Origin: Thecamonas trahens ATCC 50062
Taxonomy: Eukaryota > Apusozoa > Apusomonadida > Apusomonadidae
NCBI RefSeq assembly: GCF_000142905.1
Contig: NW_013657624.1
Coordinates: forward strand, 170,211-232,550
DNA: 62,340 nt
Direction: 5' to 3'
Part shown: piece by piece, positions 41,845 through 51,674 of the stretch
Position numbering within the stretch: position 1 is the stretch's first letter
Layout: each line of letters opens with the position of its first letter
Program-made: the position numbers and the translations under genes
Notes under the pieces: generated by a model
What the model was told of the DNA's origin: nothing
Databases searched by the model: none
The model's input: only the letters and a program-made list of their open reading frames with translations

Positions 41845-42963
41845 TTAGTCCTTGACGGCCTGGACGTTGACAATGCGCGACTGCTCCTTGGCGACTGCTC
41901 CTTGGCATCGTCCTCCTTGCCGATCTTGATGGTAAGGACGGTGACCATGCAGGCATCCTCACCGGCATCGCTGGCCGAGATCAGCGTCGAGCGAGTCCGA
42001 ATCCGGGAGCGGGACGTCCTCACGCATCTCACCGTCGTTATCCATGATATCCATGAGGGCAAGGAAGTCGTCGTCGGTGATGTCGCACACGGTGTAGGTC
42101 TCGTTGGCCATGGTGAAGTACTTGAAGACCGAGTGGTGGGTGAAAATCTCCGTGAACTTGCGGTCGGTGAGGACGCACTTGCCGGTCACGAACTTCTTGG
42201 CGTGGCCGTGCTTGCCCGGACGGGAGAGCTTGACGTCAGTGATCTTGCAGACGTTCTCGCCTGTTGGTTGTCGGGTGGTTGGTTGCGTTGGTGGCATGGG
42301 CATGGCGGTGAGTGGCGGGCGGTGGACGGAGGCGAGCCATCCCACACACAGGGTTGCGGGAGAGGCGCAAGCGAGGGGGAGGCCAAGGGGGAGATAGAGG
42401 GGATATGAAGAGCGAGAAACCGGGAGGGTATAAAGCAAGTAGGCATGTAAACACTTGGCAAGTTGGCAAAGGAGTACGCATGGGTGTGCGTTGTAGAGGG
42501 CGAGAGGGGGGAGAGCAAGCGCCTCGCCAAAAAATACCAAATATCGACCGTAGGCCGCTTCTCGGCGCCAAGGGAGCGACGAAAGGAGGTACAGGTGGGG
42601 GGGACGTGGGGAGAAGCGGGAGACAAGTCAGGGGTATGACTGTGTGGATGATACCCGTGGGCATGTGGTAGGCAAGTTGGGAGCTCTGGAGAGTACGGCA
42701 GTAGCGATGGGGAGGGAAGGAAGGCGGGCGGTGGGCGGGCGGTGTGGGGAGCTTCGATGGTGCACACACACACCACAATCCAATATTGTCATTGCTGGTT
42801 GGAGGTATGGGCATTGGCGGGAGAAGGAAGGAGTGGAGAAGCAAGATAGTTGGGCGGGAGGGGAGGGGATGAGATGAAGAAGGAGCATGGGTATACGTAC
42901 CCTTGATAACGCAGTACGCGTTGTTCTTCAGGTCGGGAAGTGCATCTCAATACCGGCAGCCAT
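41845..42963 (-). CDS. EIF5A: Translation factor eIF5A, one intron, frame broken at three sites
   Basis: Exon 1 (42901-42963) reads MAAGIEMHFP and, after a break at the run 42935-42937, DLKNNAYCVIKG. Exon 2 (41845-42260) has ENVCKITDVKL and the hypusine loop RPGKHGHAKK (the Lys before HGHAKK, about residue 38), then the C-terminal OB part. The frame changes again near 41975-41985 (one base too many) and at a 14-bp tandem duplication (41878-41905, unit cgactgctccttgg). Correcting all three gives about 154 aa, the family's size, ending IVNVQAVKD. eIF5A is hypusinated and promotes elongation at difficult peptides and termination. Donor gtacgt, acceptor ccaacag. See findings for the choice between sequence error and pseudogene. 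Confidence 0.72.
42261..42900 (-). other. Intron of the eIF5A gene
   Basis: 640 nt, minus-strand donor GTACGT and acceptor CCAACAG, phase 1. Splicing joins YCVIKG to ENVCKITDV, which is continuous in the eIF5A family. Confidence 0.8.
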
Positions 42964-43658
42964 GGTGAACGGGGGTTGTGAAAAGTCGAGTGGTGGCCTC
43001 CCCCCGTTTCGCAGGAAGGAGACCACGCTCAACGATAATATCAACGAGAGAATCATGATGACGGGCCAAAGGGCGGCCGGCCTGCCGCCCTTGCGCTATT
43101 TTTAATCATCATTTCGTGCCTCTGCCTCTTCATCGTTTGAATTAACAAGCAATACGTCACGCAGCATCCTGTTGTAGCAAGGTGCAGCCATGACCAAGCA
43201 TGGCTTGTTCCTCCCGCCATTTAGGGTGCCATTCAGAAGCGAGAGCGAGGACCAGGGCTAGAGCGAGGCCAATTCTCTTCACATCGGCTGCCTTTTTTGA
43301 GCTATTACTTTTTCACCTCCCGCATTTCCCCCTCGATGATACCATCACATGGTAGCCAGCCTGGTTTGAGTCGCTCTCACACCTGACTTTGTCATTGCAG
43401 CTGTACCGTGGGTATACGACGACGACTACGTGTGAGTGTGAGAAACTTGAGACATAAGCGTGTCTGTCATGTGTATGTGGTGGCGGTGAGTATGGTGATG
43501 GGCAGCGGTTTGGCTGAAGACGCAGACGCACCTGTGGACGACGTTGCCAGCATGTTGTTCGGGGGATGGGATGGGAAGGAGGATGGAGGAGTGCATGCAG
43601 GGTAAAGGCGATGGCGAAAAGAAGCTATTTGGTTGACTCATGTGATGGGAGAGCCCAG
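42964..43658. other. Region between eIF5A and the coiled-coil gene; possible first exon
   Basis: No complete gene. A plus-strand stretch at 43498-43604 reads MGSGLAEDADAPVDDVASML and looks coding. It could be the first exon of the coiled-coil/WH2 gene, joined by an intron ending at the cag before 43659, but phases did not fit any donor I could find. Confidence 0.4.
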
Positions 43659-45596
43659 CTGAAGCCGACAAGGTCGCCGTGTTGCAGACCAAGCTGAAGA
43701 AGACGCTCGAGGTGGCCAAGGCAGCGGTGCAGCGCGGAAAAGATGCGCAGGCCAAGGCGAATGCCGAGGCAGAGCGGGCTGATGCTGCCGAAGGCAAGGT
43801 GGCCGAGATGGAGGCGCGGGCGGTGGCGGCCGAGAGCAAGGTGGCCGAGATGGAGGCGCGGGCGGTGGCGGCCGAGAGCAAGGCGGTGTCGGGCGTTGAG
43901 GCGGTGGAGGCTGAGCTCGAGGCGCTCAAGACAAGGTACAAGAAGGCCGAGGGCGGGCTACGGACGGCAGTGGAAAAGTACAAGGCCGAGGTGGCCAAGA
44001 CTGCCGCTCTCAACTCACAGCTTGCCGAGATCCAGGCGCAAATCAGTGTGTTGGCTGGCGAAAAGAGCGAGCTGGAGGCCAAGGTTCAGGCTGCCGAGGC
44101 TCGGGCTGCCGAGGCCGCCGCCGGAGCAGGCGAGGCAAGTGAGCTCCAGGCACAGATCGCCACTCTGGCTGGCGAAAAGAGCGAGCTGGAGGCCAAGGTC
44201 CAGGCTGCCGAGGCTCGGGCTGCCGAGGCCGCCGCCGGAGCAGGCGAGGCAAGTGAGCTCCAGGCACAGATCGCCACTCTGGCTGGCGAAAAGAGCGAGC
44301 TGGAGGCCAAGGTCCAGGCTGCCGAGGCTCGGGCTGCCGAGGCCGCCGCCGGAGCAGGCGAGGCAAAGTGAGCTCCAGGCACAGATCGCCACTCTGGCTG
44401 GCGAAAAGAGCGAGCTGGAGGCCAAGGTTCAGGCTGCCGAGGCTCGGGCTGCCGAGGCCGCCGCCGGAGCAGGCGAGGCAAGTGAGCTCCAGGCACAGAT
44501 CGCCACTCTGGCTGGCGAAAAGAGCGAGCTGGAGGCCAAGGTCCAGGCTGCCGAGGCTCGGGCTGCCGAGGCCGTAGCTGGGGCAGGCGAGACAAGTGAG
44601 CTCCAGGCACAGATCGCCACTCTGGCTGGCGAAAAGAGCGAGCTGGAGGCCAAGGTCCAGGCTGCCGAGGCTCGGGCTGCCGAGGCCGTAGCTGGGGCAG
44701 GCGAGGCAAGTGAGCTCCAGGCACAGATCGCCACTCTGGCTGGCGAAAAGAGCGAGCTGGAGGCCAAGGTCCAGGCTGCCGAGGCTCGGGCTGCCGAGGC
44801 CGCAGCTGGGGCAGGCGAGGCAAGTGAGCTCCAGGCACAGATCGCCACTCTGGCTGGCGAAAAGAGCGAGCTGGAGGCCCAAATCGATAACGCATCAAGT
44901 CCGACTGCGTCCAATGTCGACGTCGACGCCGTGGTCGACGAGAACAAGAGCCTAGCAGCTCGGGTGGCCGAGCTCGAGGCCGAGGTCCGCGCCTCGCGAG
45001 CTGCCAGCGACTCGGACGCACTGATCGAGAAGATGCGCGGCGAGCTCATTGAGGCCGAGGCAAAGATCAGCAAGCTGGAGCGCGAAGTGGTAACCGCCAC
45101 GACTGCCGCCGTTTCTGCCGCGCCTGCTGCTCCAGCCCCCGGGCCTCCGCCGCCACCGGCAGGCGGCCCGCCACCACCGCCGCCACCACCGCCACCACCG
45201 CCGGCCGGAGGGGGGCTGCAGAAGAAGAAAGCCCGCACCATGCCTGCCGGCGGCATGGCTTCGCTGGCGGCCGCAATCCAGGGCGCGTCTCTGCGCAAGA
45301 CCGACGGGCCCGGGAGCGGAGGCGGCGACGACGGCAGCGGAGGCGGCAACGGGCCGGTCGGCATGGGCGGCATCCTCGCCGCACTCAAGGGTGGCGTCAA
45401 GCTCCGCAAGGCTGCTGCCCGCCGCAAGGAGCCCGAGAACGCCAAGACCGAAAACGACGAGATCGCCAACATGGCTGCTCGCCTTGCCCAGCGCCGTGCC
45501 AAGAACCCACAAACCTGGCGCCACTCGGTCAAGATGTCGCTCTCGGAAGCCGACGAGCTCTCCAAGGCGCTCGCCGAAGAGGGCCCTTCGTCGTAG
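43659..45596 (+). CDS. Coiled-coil repeat, polyproline and WH2-like protein (actin regulator candidate), frameshifted
   Basis: The 5' end is unresolved; 43659 follows a possible acceptor. Layout: a charged helix (LQTKLKKTLEVAKAAVQRG), two near-identical VAEMEARAVAAESKA units, then about eight 38-residue repeats (SELQAQIATLAGEKSELEAK and so on). A second helical part, a Pro run ([14 protein letters not shown]1-like) and two WH2- or DAD-like motifs follow: SLAAAIQGASLRKT and ILAALKGGVKLRKA. The tail is basic, then acidic. This order of coiled coil, polyPro and WH2 is that of WASP-family or formin-type actin nucleation proteins, but no complete known architecture was recognised. An extra A at 44365-44367 shifts the frame inside the repeats. 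Stops 6 bp from the convergent BTAF1 gene. Confidence 0.7.
44024..44880 (+). repeat. 114-bp tandem repeat inside the coiled-coil gene
   Basis: Units starting at agtgagctccaggcacagat begin at 44138, 44252, 44367, 44481, 44595, 44709 and 44823. Spacing is 114 bp except one 115-bp step (44252 to 44367). A diverged copy precedes them. Each unit encodes 38 residues, and copies are almost identical at nucleotide level, including silent sites. Confidence 0.95.
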
Positions 45597-45602
45597 GCCG
45601 GT

Positions 45603-48600
45603 TTACTCTTTTGTAGGCATGCTCTCCAGAAACGCACCAAGATCAAACTGATCCTGATACTCGCCGTCGTCCCACAGCTCGCCCAACGAGTTGAGGATGG
45701 CGCCCAGCTTGCCACCCTGGCCCGACGAGCCGGCGGCCGACTCGGCGGCGGCGGCGGCGGCGGCGGATTCTGGCGCGGCCGAGCCTGCGGCGGCGCCGGA
45801 TTCCGCGTCGTCGCCAAGCTCAAAGAGATCGATGAGGCGGTCCGTCGACATGGTGAGCATGGACGAGTTCTCGGACGAGACCACGGTGTTGGCCACGTTG
45901 AGCTTGAACTGCTGCAGGCCCATGATTTTGTCTTCGAGCGTGCCCTTGGCAATGAGCCGGTAGACGTTGACGACCCGCTTCTGCCCGAGCCGGTGGGCCC
46001 GATCCATGGCCTGCAGGTCCTTCATCGGGTTCCAGTCGTGGTCCATAAACACCACCGTGTCGGCGCCGGTCAGGTTGAGCCCGAGCCCGCCGACCGAGGT
46101 CGTGAGGAGGAGTACGTCGATGGTCGGGTCCGAGTTGAACTTGTTGACCACGGCCTGTCGCTTCGACGACGCCACCGAGCCATCGAGCCGCATGTACGTC
46201 ACGCCCGGAAGCACGCTCTCAAACACGTCGCTCTCGATAAGGTCCAGCAGCGCCTTGGACTGCGCGAAAATGAGGACGCGATGCCCGCCGCCGCCTGTCC
46301 GCGTCTCCGGTGCGCCGGTGATCCCGCACTGCTCCAGCAGTTCGGCAAGGACCTTGAGCTTGGGAGCCTGTGCCAGCGTGTGCAGCGCCTTGTCTGGCTG
46401 CGCGTACCGTCCCATGACCTCGGCATACATGCCGTGCGACGGCGTGAGCGCAAGCGTCGGATGGTTGATCACCTTGCGCAAGTACTGGAGCGTTCGGAAG
46501 ATGTGGACCTTGGACGACGCGCCCTTGCCGCCAAGCCCGACCTCGTCGACCGCTGCGTACAGCTCGCGTTGCAGCGGCGAGAGCGTGCAGTACACGTCCT
46601 GGATGATCTTGGGCGGCAGGTCGTCGAGTACCTCCTCCTTCAGCCGCCGCATGAGGAACGGGAGAACCTGCCGGTGGAGCGCCTCGAGCGCCAGCGCCCC
46701 GGCCTCCTGCTCGGCCTCGGAGCACTTGGCGTCGCGCGACGCCACAATCGGCTTGCCGTACACAGCCTGGAACCGCCCCTCGCTCCAGAGAAAGCCCGGC
46801 ATGAGAAAATCAAAGAGCGACCAGAGCTCCAGCACGTTGTTCTGGATCGGCGTGCCAGAAAGAATGAGCCGGTGCGAGGCAGGCACTCGCTTCACCGCCT
46901 GCGCCACAAGCGACTTGGGGTTCTTGATCACGTGGCCCTCGTCAAGGACGCAGTACCCGAACGGGAGCTGCGAGAGGAGCTCCACGTCGTTGCGCATCAC
47001 CTCGTATGAGCACACAACCACCGGCAGCGCCTGCGACGGCCGCTGCTCCCGTGGCGCCCACGCGAGCGGTGGCGGCGGTGGCGGCGGCAGCGCACCCACA
47101 GCAGGCTCGCCCTTGCCACCCTTGGCGCCCTTGGCGCTCTTGCCTGCCTTCCGCACTGCCTTGATCCACGCTGCGTAGGCATCGACACCGGTGACCCAGC
47201 CGCGGAGCGCTTCCAGCCGCTTCTTGGGCGGCCCACGGAAAGCGATCGGGCAGAGAATGCCATCGGGCACAAACTTGGTCATCTCCATGGCCCAGTGCTC
47301 GACGAGCGTCGTCGGCGCGACAACCAGGGTCGGCAGGCCGAGTGAGGCCGGCGTGGCGTGTGGCGCGGCTGCAGCCTCCACCGCCGACGCCGCCACAATG
47401 GCAATGGTCTGCAGCGTCTTACCGAGGCCCATGTCGTCGCAGAGGACGCCATGGAGGGCGTACTTGCGGAGAAAGGCGAGCCAGTTGAGCCCGTCCTGCT
47501 GGTACGAGCGGAGTGTGATGCCACCCTTGAGCGTAAACGGGAGCTCGTACGGCTCGAGCTTGGTCGGATCGAGAAGCTGGTCGAGGAACGACCGCTTGGC
47601 GCTCCGCTGGGCAACAAGCTCGGCCGACATGCCCGCGGGCGACGGCGCGCCCGCCTCGAGCGGCATGAGCTTGATGAGCGAGCCAAAGGTGTTGGCCATG
47701 GCGGTGCGGACGGCGGCAACAGGATCCGACATCCGCCCGAGCACCGGCACAATGATAAAGACGAGATACGGGAGCACATCGTCGCCGAGCGCGTCGACAA
47801 GCGCGTCGACGGCTGCTGCCGCGCCCAGCCGCCGCAACGGCGACGTGCCGTCGTCGAGGAGCGGAAGGACAGAGGAGATGACGGTCTGCATGACGGTCAG
47901 CGTAAAGCTGCCAGCAAGCGCGGCAAGTGCGCGTGACGCGCCGTGGCGGACAGCCGCGTTGGCGACGACCAGGCATGCAAAGACACCCGGGAGCAGGCTT
48001 GCCACCTTGGCCTCGACCTCTGGCGAGACCGCAAGCTTCGGCGCAAGCGTGGCAAGAAGTGCAAGGGCGCGGACGGCGGCCTGCGGCTCGGTCGCCGGCG
48101 ACGCGAGGCCAGCGGCTAGGATCTTGGTTTCGAGGTGTGGGAGGAGCGAGAAGAGCGAGGCGCCAAGCGAGTCTGCGAGTGCGTGGAAAAAGGCGGCGGC
48201 ACCGATGGCAGCGCGAGCGGCACGGTCGGCGTCGGCACCGATCAGCTTGGGCGGATTAAGCTCCGCAAGGTTGGCCGGGAGCAGAGCCGGCTCGCGGTCT
48301 GTGCCGGCGAGAGCCTCAGGCCAGTCGGCGGCAGCGACGGTCGCCGGGTCGCCAACCAACGCGTTGAGCATCGAGCCGCAGATCTTATTGGCGGGGCCCT
48401 TGGGCAGCCGCGGGAGGACAGCCTCGACTAGGGCAACGAGGTGGGCGGCAGCGTCGGCCTGCAGCAGGGGCACATCGAGCTTCTTGACGGCGGCGACAAG
48501 TGCCTTGACCAGCGGGTTGAGCTTGGGCGGAAAGTGGGCAAGTGCGACAGCAGCGCCGGCAGCGGTCGCCTGTACGCACAGGTGGAACTTGTCCTGCAAG

Positions 48601-51290
48601 CTCTGGAGGAAGCCGATGGTCTCGAGGAGCTGGTCCTGGGCAGCGGTGCGGGCGGCAGCGGCGTCGCCGGTCCGTGTCAGCGGCATGTCCCGGTCCATGG
48701 CGGCAAACGCGGTGGTGGCAACGTAGGCGGCGGCGGCGAGGACGTCAGTCTCGGCCGATGGCGCACCGGCGAGCGCTTGTGTTGCCTTGGTCTGCGGGAG
48801 GCCGTGCGAGGTGAAGAGACTCACCAGGTTGCCCATCTGGGCGCGAAGCCTCTCGAGGAGGAGCATGAGCTCACCGTAGAGGGGAACAGCGCTCGCTTTG
48901 GTCCCGAGGCAGGCGAGGACAGCATCGAGGAGCGGCGAGCGGAGATCGGGGGTGTTCGGGGCCCAGCGGGCCAGGATCAGAGCACCGGCCTGGCGCTCAA
49001 CCGAGAGCTGCGAGGCAAGAAGCGACGAGAGGAGCGAGACAAACGGATTGGCCTCGGTTGGAAGCGCGGCGGCGTACGCGGCGGCAAGGAGGCCGAGCGC
49101 AGCCGACCCGTTTAGCCGCATCCGCACGCCGGCAGTCCGCGACGAGATGCCGTAGACTGAGGAGAGCGCCGGATCGGCAGCGAGGCCGGAGGCCGGCTGT
49201 GTAGAGGGCGGCGCTGGCGCGGGAGCATTGCTCGACGAGGCCACCTCCATGGGCTGCGGCTTGGCACCCTCGCGAGTCGCCTTGGCAGTCGACCGAAGGC
49301 GGGCCGAGTGCTGCGGGATAAGGAGGAGCGAGGCGTCGAGCTGGGTGCCCGACGGCGTGACAAGCAGCTTTGTCCACGCCAGCAGGTGCGGCGAGGTGAC
49401 CGAGACGATAAAGGCGGCCGAGTCGTCGAGGGCGAGGAGAGCGGACCACAGTTTGCGCGAGGCGGCGACGAGCGACGGCTTTGTCTCGAGAAGCATGTTC
49501 TGGAAGAGGAGGCGGAAGAGCGGACCCATGCAGGTCTCTGCGGAGAGCCATGCGCCGGACGAGCGAGAGAGGAGGGTGGAGAGGGTGGTGAGGGTGGCGG
49601 TGCGGACGGCGGCGTCGTTGTGGCGGAGAAAGGGGAAGAGGCGCGGGATGAGGTGCGCGAGGCGGGCCGGCGGCGCGCCATGGAGCATGTGGCTCGACTC
49701 GGCCGAGCCGGCGGCGGCAATGTCCGCGGCCGCGGCTGCGGCCGGATCGGCGGTCTCGTCGTAGTTGTACAGCTTAAAGTCCGAGTCAGGCGGGGCAGCG
49801 GCGTAGGTGGCAGCGAGGAGCTCGAGCGAGGCCGCGGTGGAGACGGTGAGGTCGTCGAGGTAGAGAAGGGCGTCCCAGAGGACGGAGAGGAGAGGGCCGA
49901 CGAGGCGCGGGAAGGCGTCGACGATGTGGGAGGCGAGCGGGGCGAGGGTCTGCGCCGCGACAGCGCGGACGTCGTCTTCGCCATCGGAGAGATGGCGCAT
50001 GACCGGGCGGAGGATGAGCGGAAGCCAGGCGGCGACGAGGTCCATGCGAACGAGGACGACGTACTTGATGCCGAGGAGGCCGCCGTGGCGGACTTGCCAG
50101 TGCGGATGGTCGAGGAGGGCGAGGAGGGCCGAGACAAAGCGCGGGACGTTGTCGTCGACCATGTGGGCGACAAGAGCACCCATGGTCTGAGCCACGGTCT
50201 CACGGACGGGAGCGACGACGAGGCCAGAGACGTAGTCGCCGAAACGGTCGAGGAGGAGGACGCAGAAGAGGCGGAGAGCGGTGTCTTCGACCCATGCGGC
50301 ATGGAGGGCTGCGTTTGCAGCCGGGCTCACGCCGTTGTGCATGCCCGCCGTAGCGGCATGGTGCTTGAGGATGTCGCGGAGGGCGGCGGCGGCGCCATGG
50401 CGCGTCTCCCAGCGGTCGTTGAAGATGTCGTAGAGGAGCTCGTCGGTGAGCGGCTCAAACGGCCACTCGGGCGTGGCGTATTGTTCCCACTCTGTGGCGG
50501 CCGGGTCGTCGTCATCAACAGCCTCGACCACGATCTTGTTGCCTGCTACAGCGCGTTTGCGGGCGAGCTTCTTGGTCTTTTTTGTCGGCGGAGCCATGAC
50601 CGACGAGACGGCGCCGGTCTCGCGGGCGCGCTTGCGGCGGGCGTCGCGCTTGAGCTGGTTCCGCTCGCGGGCCGAGAGCCCATCGAGGTCGGCGATGACC
50701 TCTTCGGCGGCCGGGGCGGAGCTGGCCGAGGAGCCCGCCGGCTGCGTCGTCGCCTTCATCTCCAGATCGTCGTCGGCAATCATGTCTGCGAACATGTCGC
50801 CGCCGATGGTGCTATCGCCGAGGCCGAGACGCATGTTGAGCGCCTCCCGGGCGGCAGCGAGCCGGGTGGCGCGATTGGCAGAGAGCGAGCGGGGGTCGAG
50901 GTCGTACTCTTGCCCGGCCGAGCCGGCAAGCGGGCGGGCGTTGGCGAGGACGGCGTCAATATCAAACGAGTCAAAGGAGAGCAGGCGCGAGTCGGCGGAA
51001 GGGCGATCTTCGACCGACGACGAGGAAGCGCCGGCAGCCGACGGCGGAATGATGACCGGGTTCCACGGCGGAGTAGCCTCAGCCAGGGCACCCATGGCAG
51101 CACCAGCTGCCGTCCGTGTCTCCCACTCTGGCGATGTGAGGAGCGGTCTCACCTTTGCCACTAGAGGGAACAGATGAGAGGCATTGGCTTTGACCAGAGA
51201 GCCCAATTGGGACGCTGCCGCCTTTCGTGTTGCCGTAGACGAGCCTGTGGTGAGAAGGGTGAGCAGTCGGTCGAGATGGGTCTCTGCCAT
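45603..51290 (-). CDS. BTAF1: BTAF1/Mot1, TBP-displacing SWI2/SNF2 ATPase
   Basis: 1895 aa, the usual size of Mot1. The N-terminal start MAETHLDRLLTLLTTGSS is followed by HEAT-type repeats through about 1150 (TRKAAASQLGSLVKANASHL, WETRTAAGAAMGALAE and many later units) that wrap TBP. The C-terminal Snf2 motor has DDMGLGKTLQTIAI (about 1285), DEGHVIKNPKSL (about 1450), an SGTPIQNNVLELWSLFDFL segment and the helicase C part ending WNPMKDLQAMDRAHRLGQ. A Mot1-type bridge FKLNVANTVVSSENSSML follows. It removes TBP from DNA using ATP. Uninterrupted by introns. Divergent from XRN2; convergent with the coiled-coil gene. Confidence 0.96.
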   Translation of the reverse strand: MAETHLDRLLTLLTTGSSTATRKAAASQLGSLVKANASHLFPLVAKVRPLLTSPEWETRTAAGAAMGALAEATPPWNPVIIPPSAAGASSSSVEDRPSADSRLLSFDSFDIDAVLANARPLAGSAGQEYDLDPRSLSANRATRLAAAREALNMRLGLGDSTIGGDMFADMIADDDLEMKATTQPAGSSASSAPAAEEVIADLDGLSARERNQLKRDARRKRARETGAVSSVMAPPTKKTKKLARKRAVAGNKIVVEAVDDDDPAATEWEQYATPEWPFEPLTDELLYDIFNDRWETRHGAAAALRDILKHHAATAGMHNGVSPAANAALHAAWVEDTALRLFCVLLLDRFGDYVSGLVVAPVRETVAQTMGALVAHMVDDNVPRFVSALLALLDHPHWQVRHGGLLGIKYVVLVRMDLVAAWLPLILRPVMRHLSDGEDDVRAVAAQTLAPLASHIVDAFPRLVGPLLSVLWDALLYLDDLTVSTAASLELLAATYAAAPPDSDFKLYNYDETADPAAAAAADIAAAGSAESSHMLHGAPPARLAHLIPRLFPFLRHNDAAVRTATLTTLSTLLSRSSGAWLSAETCMGPLFRLLFQNMLLETKPSLVAASRKLWSALLALDDSAAFIVSVTSPHLLAWTKLLVTPSGTQLDASLLLIPQHSARLRSTAKATREGAKPQPMEVASSSNAPAPAPPSTQPASGLAADPALSSVYGISSRTAGVRMRLNGSAALGLLAAAYAAALPTEANPFVSLLSSLLASQLSVERQAGALILARWAPNTPDLRSPLLDAVLACLGTKASAVPLYGELMLLLERLRAQMGNLVSLFTSHGLPQTKATQALAGAPSAETDVLAAAAYVATTAFAAMDRDMPLTRTGDAAAARTAAQDQLLETIGFLQSLQDKFHLCVQATAAGAAVALAHFPPKLNPLVKALVAAVKKLDVPLLQADAAAHLVALVEAVLPRLPKGPANKICGSMLNALVGDPATVAAADWPEALAGTDREPALLPANLAELNPPKLIGADADRAARAAIGAAAFFHALADSLGASLFSLLPHLETKILAAGLASPATEPQAAVRALALLATLAPKLAVSPEVEAKVASLLPGVFACLVVANAAVRHGASRALAALAGSFTLTVMQTVISSVLPLLDDGTSPLRRLGAAAAVDALVDALGDDVLPYLVFIIVPVLGRMSDPVAAVRTAMANTFGSLIKLMPLEAGAPSPAGMSAELVAQRSAKRSFLDQLLDPTKLEPYELPFTLKGGITLRSYQQDGLNWLAFLRKYALHGVLCDDMGLGKTLQTIAIVAASAVEAAAAPHATPASLGLPTLVVAPTTLVEHWAMEMTKFVPDGILCPIAFRGPPKKRLEALRGWVTGVDAYAAWIKAVRKAGKSAKGAKGGKGEPAVGALPPPPPPPLAWAPREQRPSQALPVVVCSYEVMRNDVELLSQLPFGYCVLDEGHVIKNPKSLVAQAVKRVPASHRLILSGTPIQNNVLELWSLFDFLMPGFLWSEGRFQAVYGKPIVASRDAKCSEAEQEAGALALEALHRQVLPFLMRRLKEEVLDDLPPKIIQDVYCTLSPLQRELYAAVDEVGLGGKGASSKVHIFRTLQYLRKVINHPTLALTPSHGMYAEVMGRYAQPDKALHTLAQAPKLKVLAELLEQCGITGAPETRTGGGGHRVLIFAQSKALLDLIESDVFESVLPGVTYMRLDGSVASSKRQAVVNKFNSDPTIDVLLLTTSVGGLGLNLTGADTVVFMDHDWNPMKDLQAMDRAHRLGQKRVVNVYRLIAKGTLEDKIMGLQQFKLNVANTVVSSENSSMLTMSTDRLIDLFELGDDAESGAAAGSAAPESAAAAAAAESAAGSSGQGGKLGAILNSLGELWDDGEYQDQFDLGAFLESMPTKE

Positions 51291-51674
51291 GGCTTGTTGT
51301 CCACGATGTTGATGGTTGTGGTTGTGATTGTGGTGGTTGTGGTGGTTGTCGTCAACTCTGTGTCACTCGGGTGGGTGGCTGTGGTGGCTATGGTTGTACT
51401 TGTGCACACAGTGGTGGTGTGTACAGTTGTTGTTGTTGTGGTGCGTATGGTAGTTGTGGTGGTGTGTATGGTTGTGGTGGTGTGTGTGTGGTGGTGACGG
51501 TGGCTGTGGCTGTGGTGGTGGCTGTGGTGGTGGTGGTGTCAGTATCCGTCCGAGTTGGTCTCCTTACTCTGTGACATGGTCGCTCGCCTCTACTTGGCCT
51601 GCGTAGCCAATGAGCTGACATGACGGACATCGAATCTGACACTCTCGACTCTTGAACGTAGTTGTTGGAGAACA
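51291..51674. promoter_or_regulatory. Shared divergent promoter region of BTAF1 and XRN2
   Basis: 384 bp between the two start codons. Most of 51300-51540 is GT/GTT/GGTGGT simple repeat on the plus strand. Two housekeeping nuclear genes are read away from it. No core element was identified. Confidence 0.55.

Noticed and set aside
47191-48726. 511-aa plus-strand ORF antisense to BTAF1
   Set aside because: Composition (S, A, R-rich) is that of an opposite-strand shadow. BTAF1 on the other strand is certain.
49308-51164. 618-aa plus-strand ORF antisense to the BTAF1 N-terminus
   Set aside because: Gly/Arg/Glu shadow of HEAT-repeat codons, without a start context or domain.
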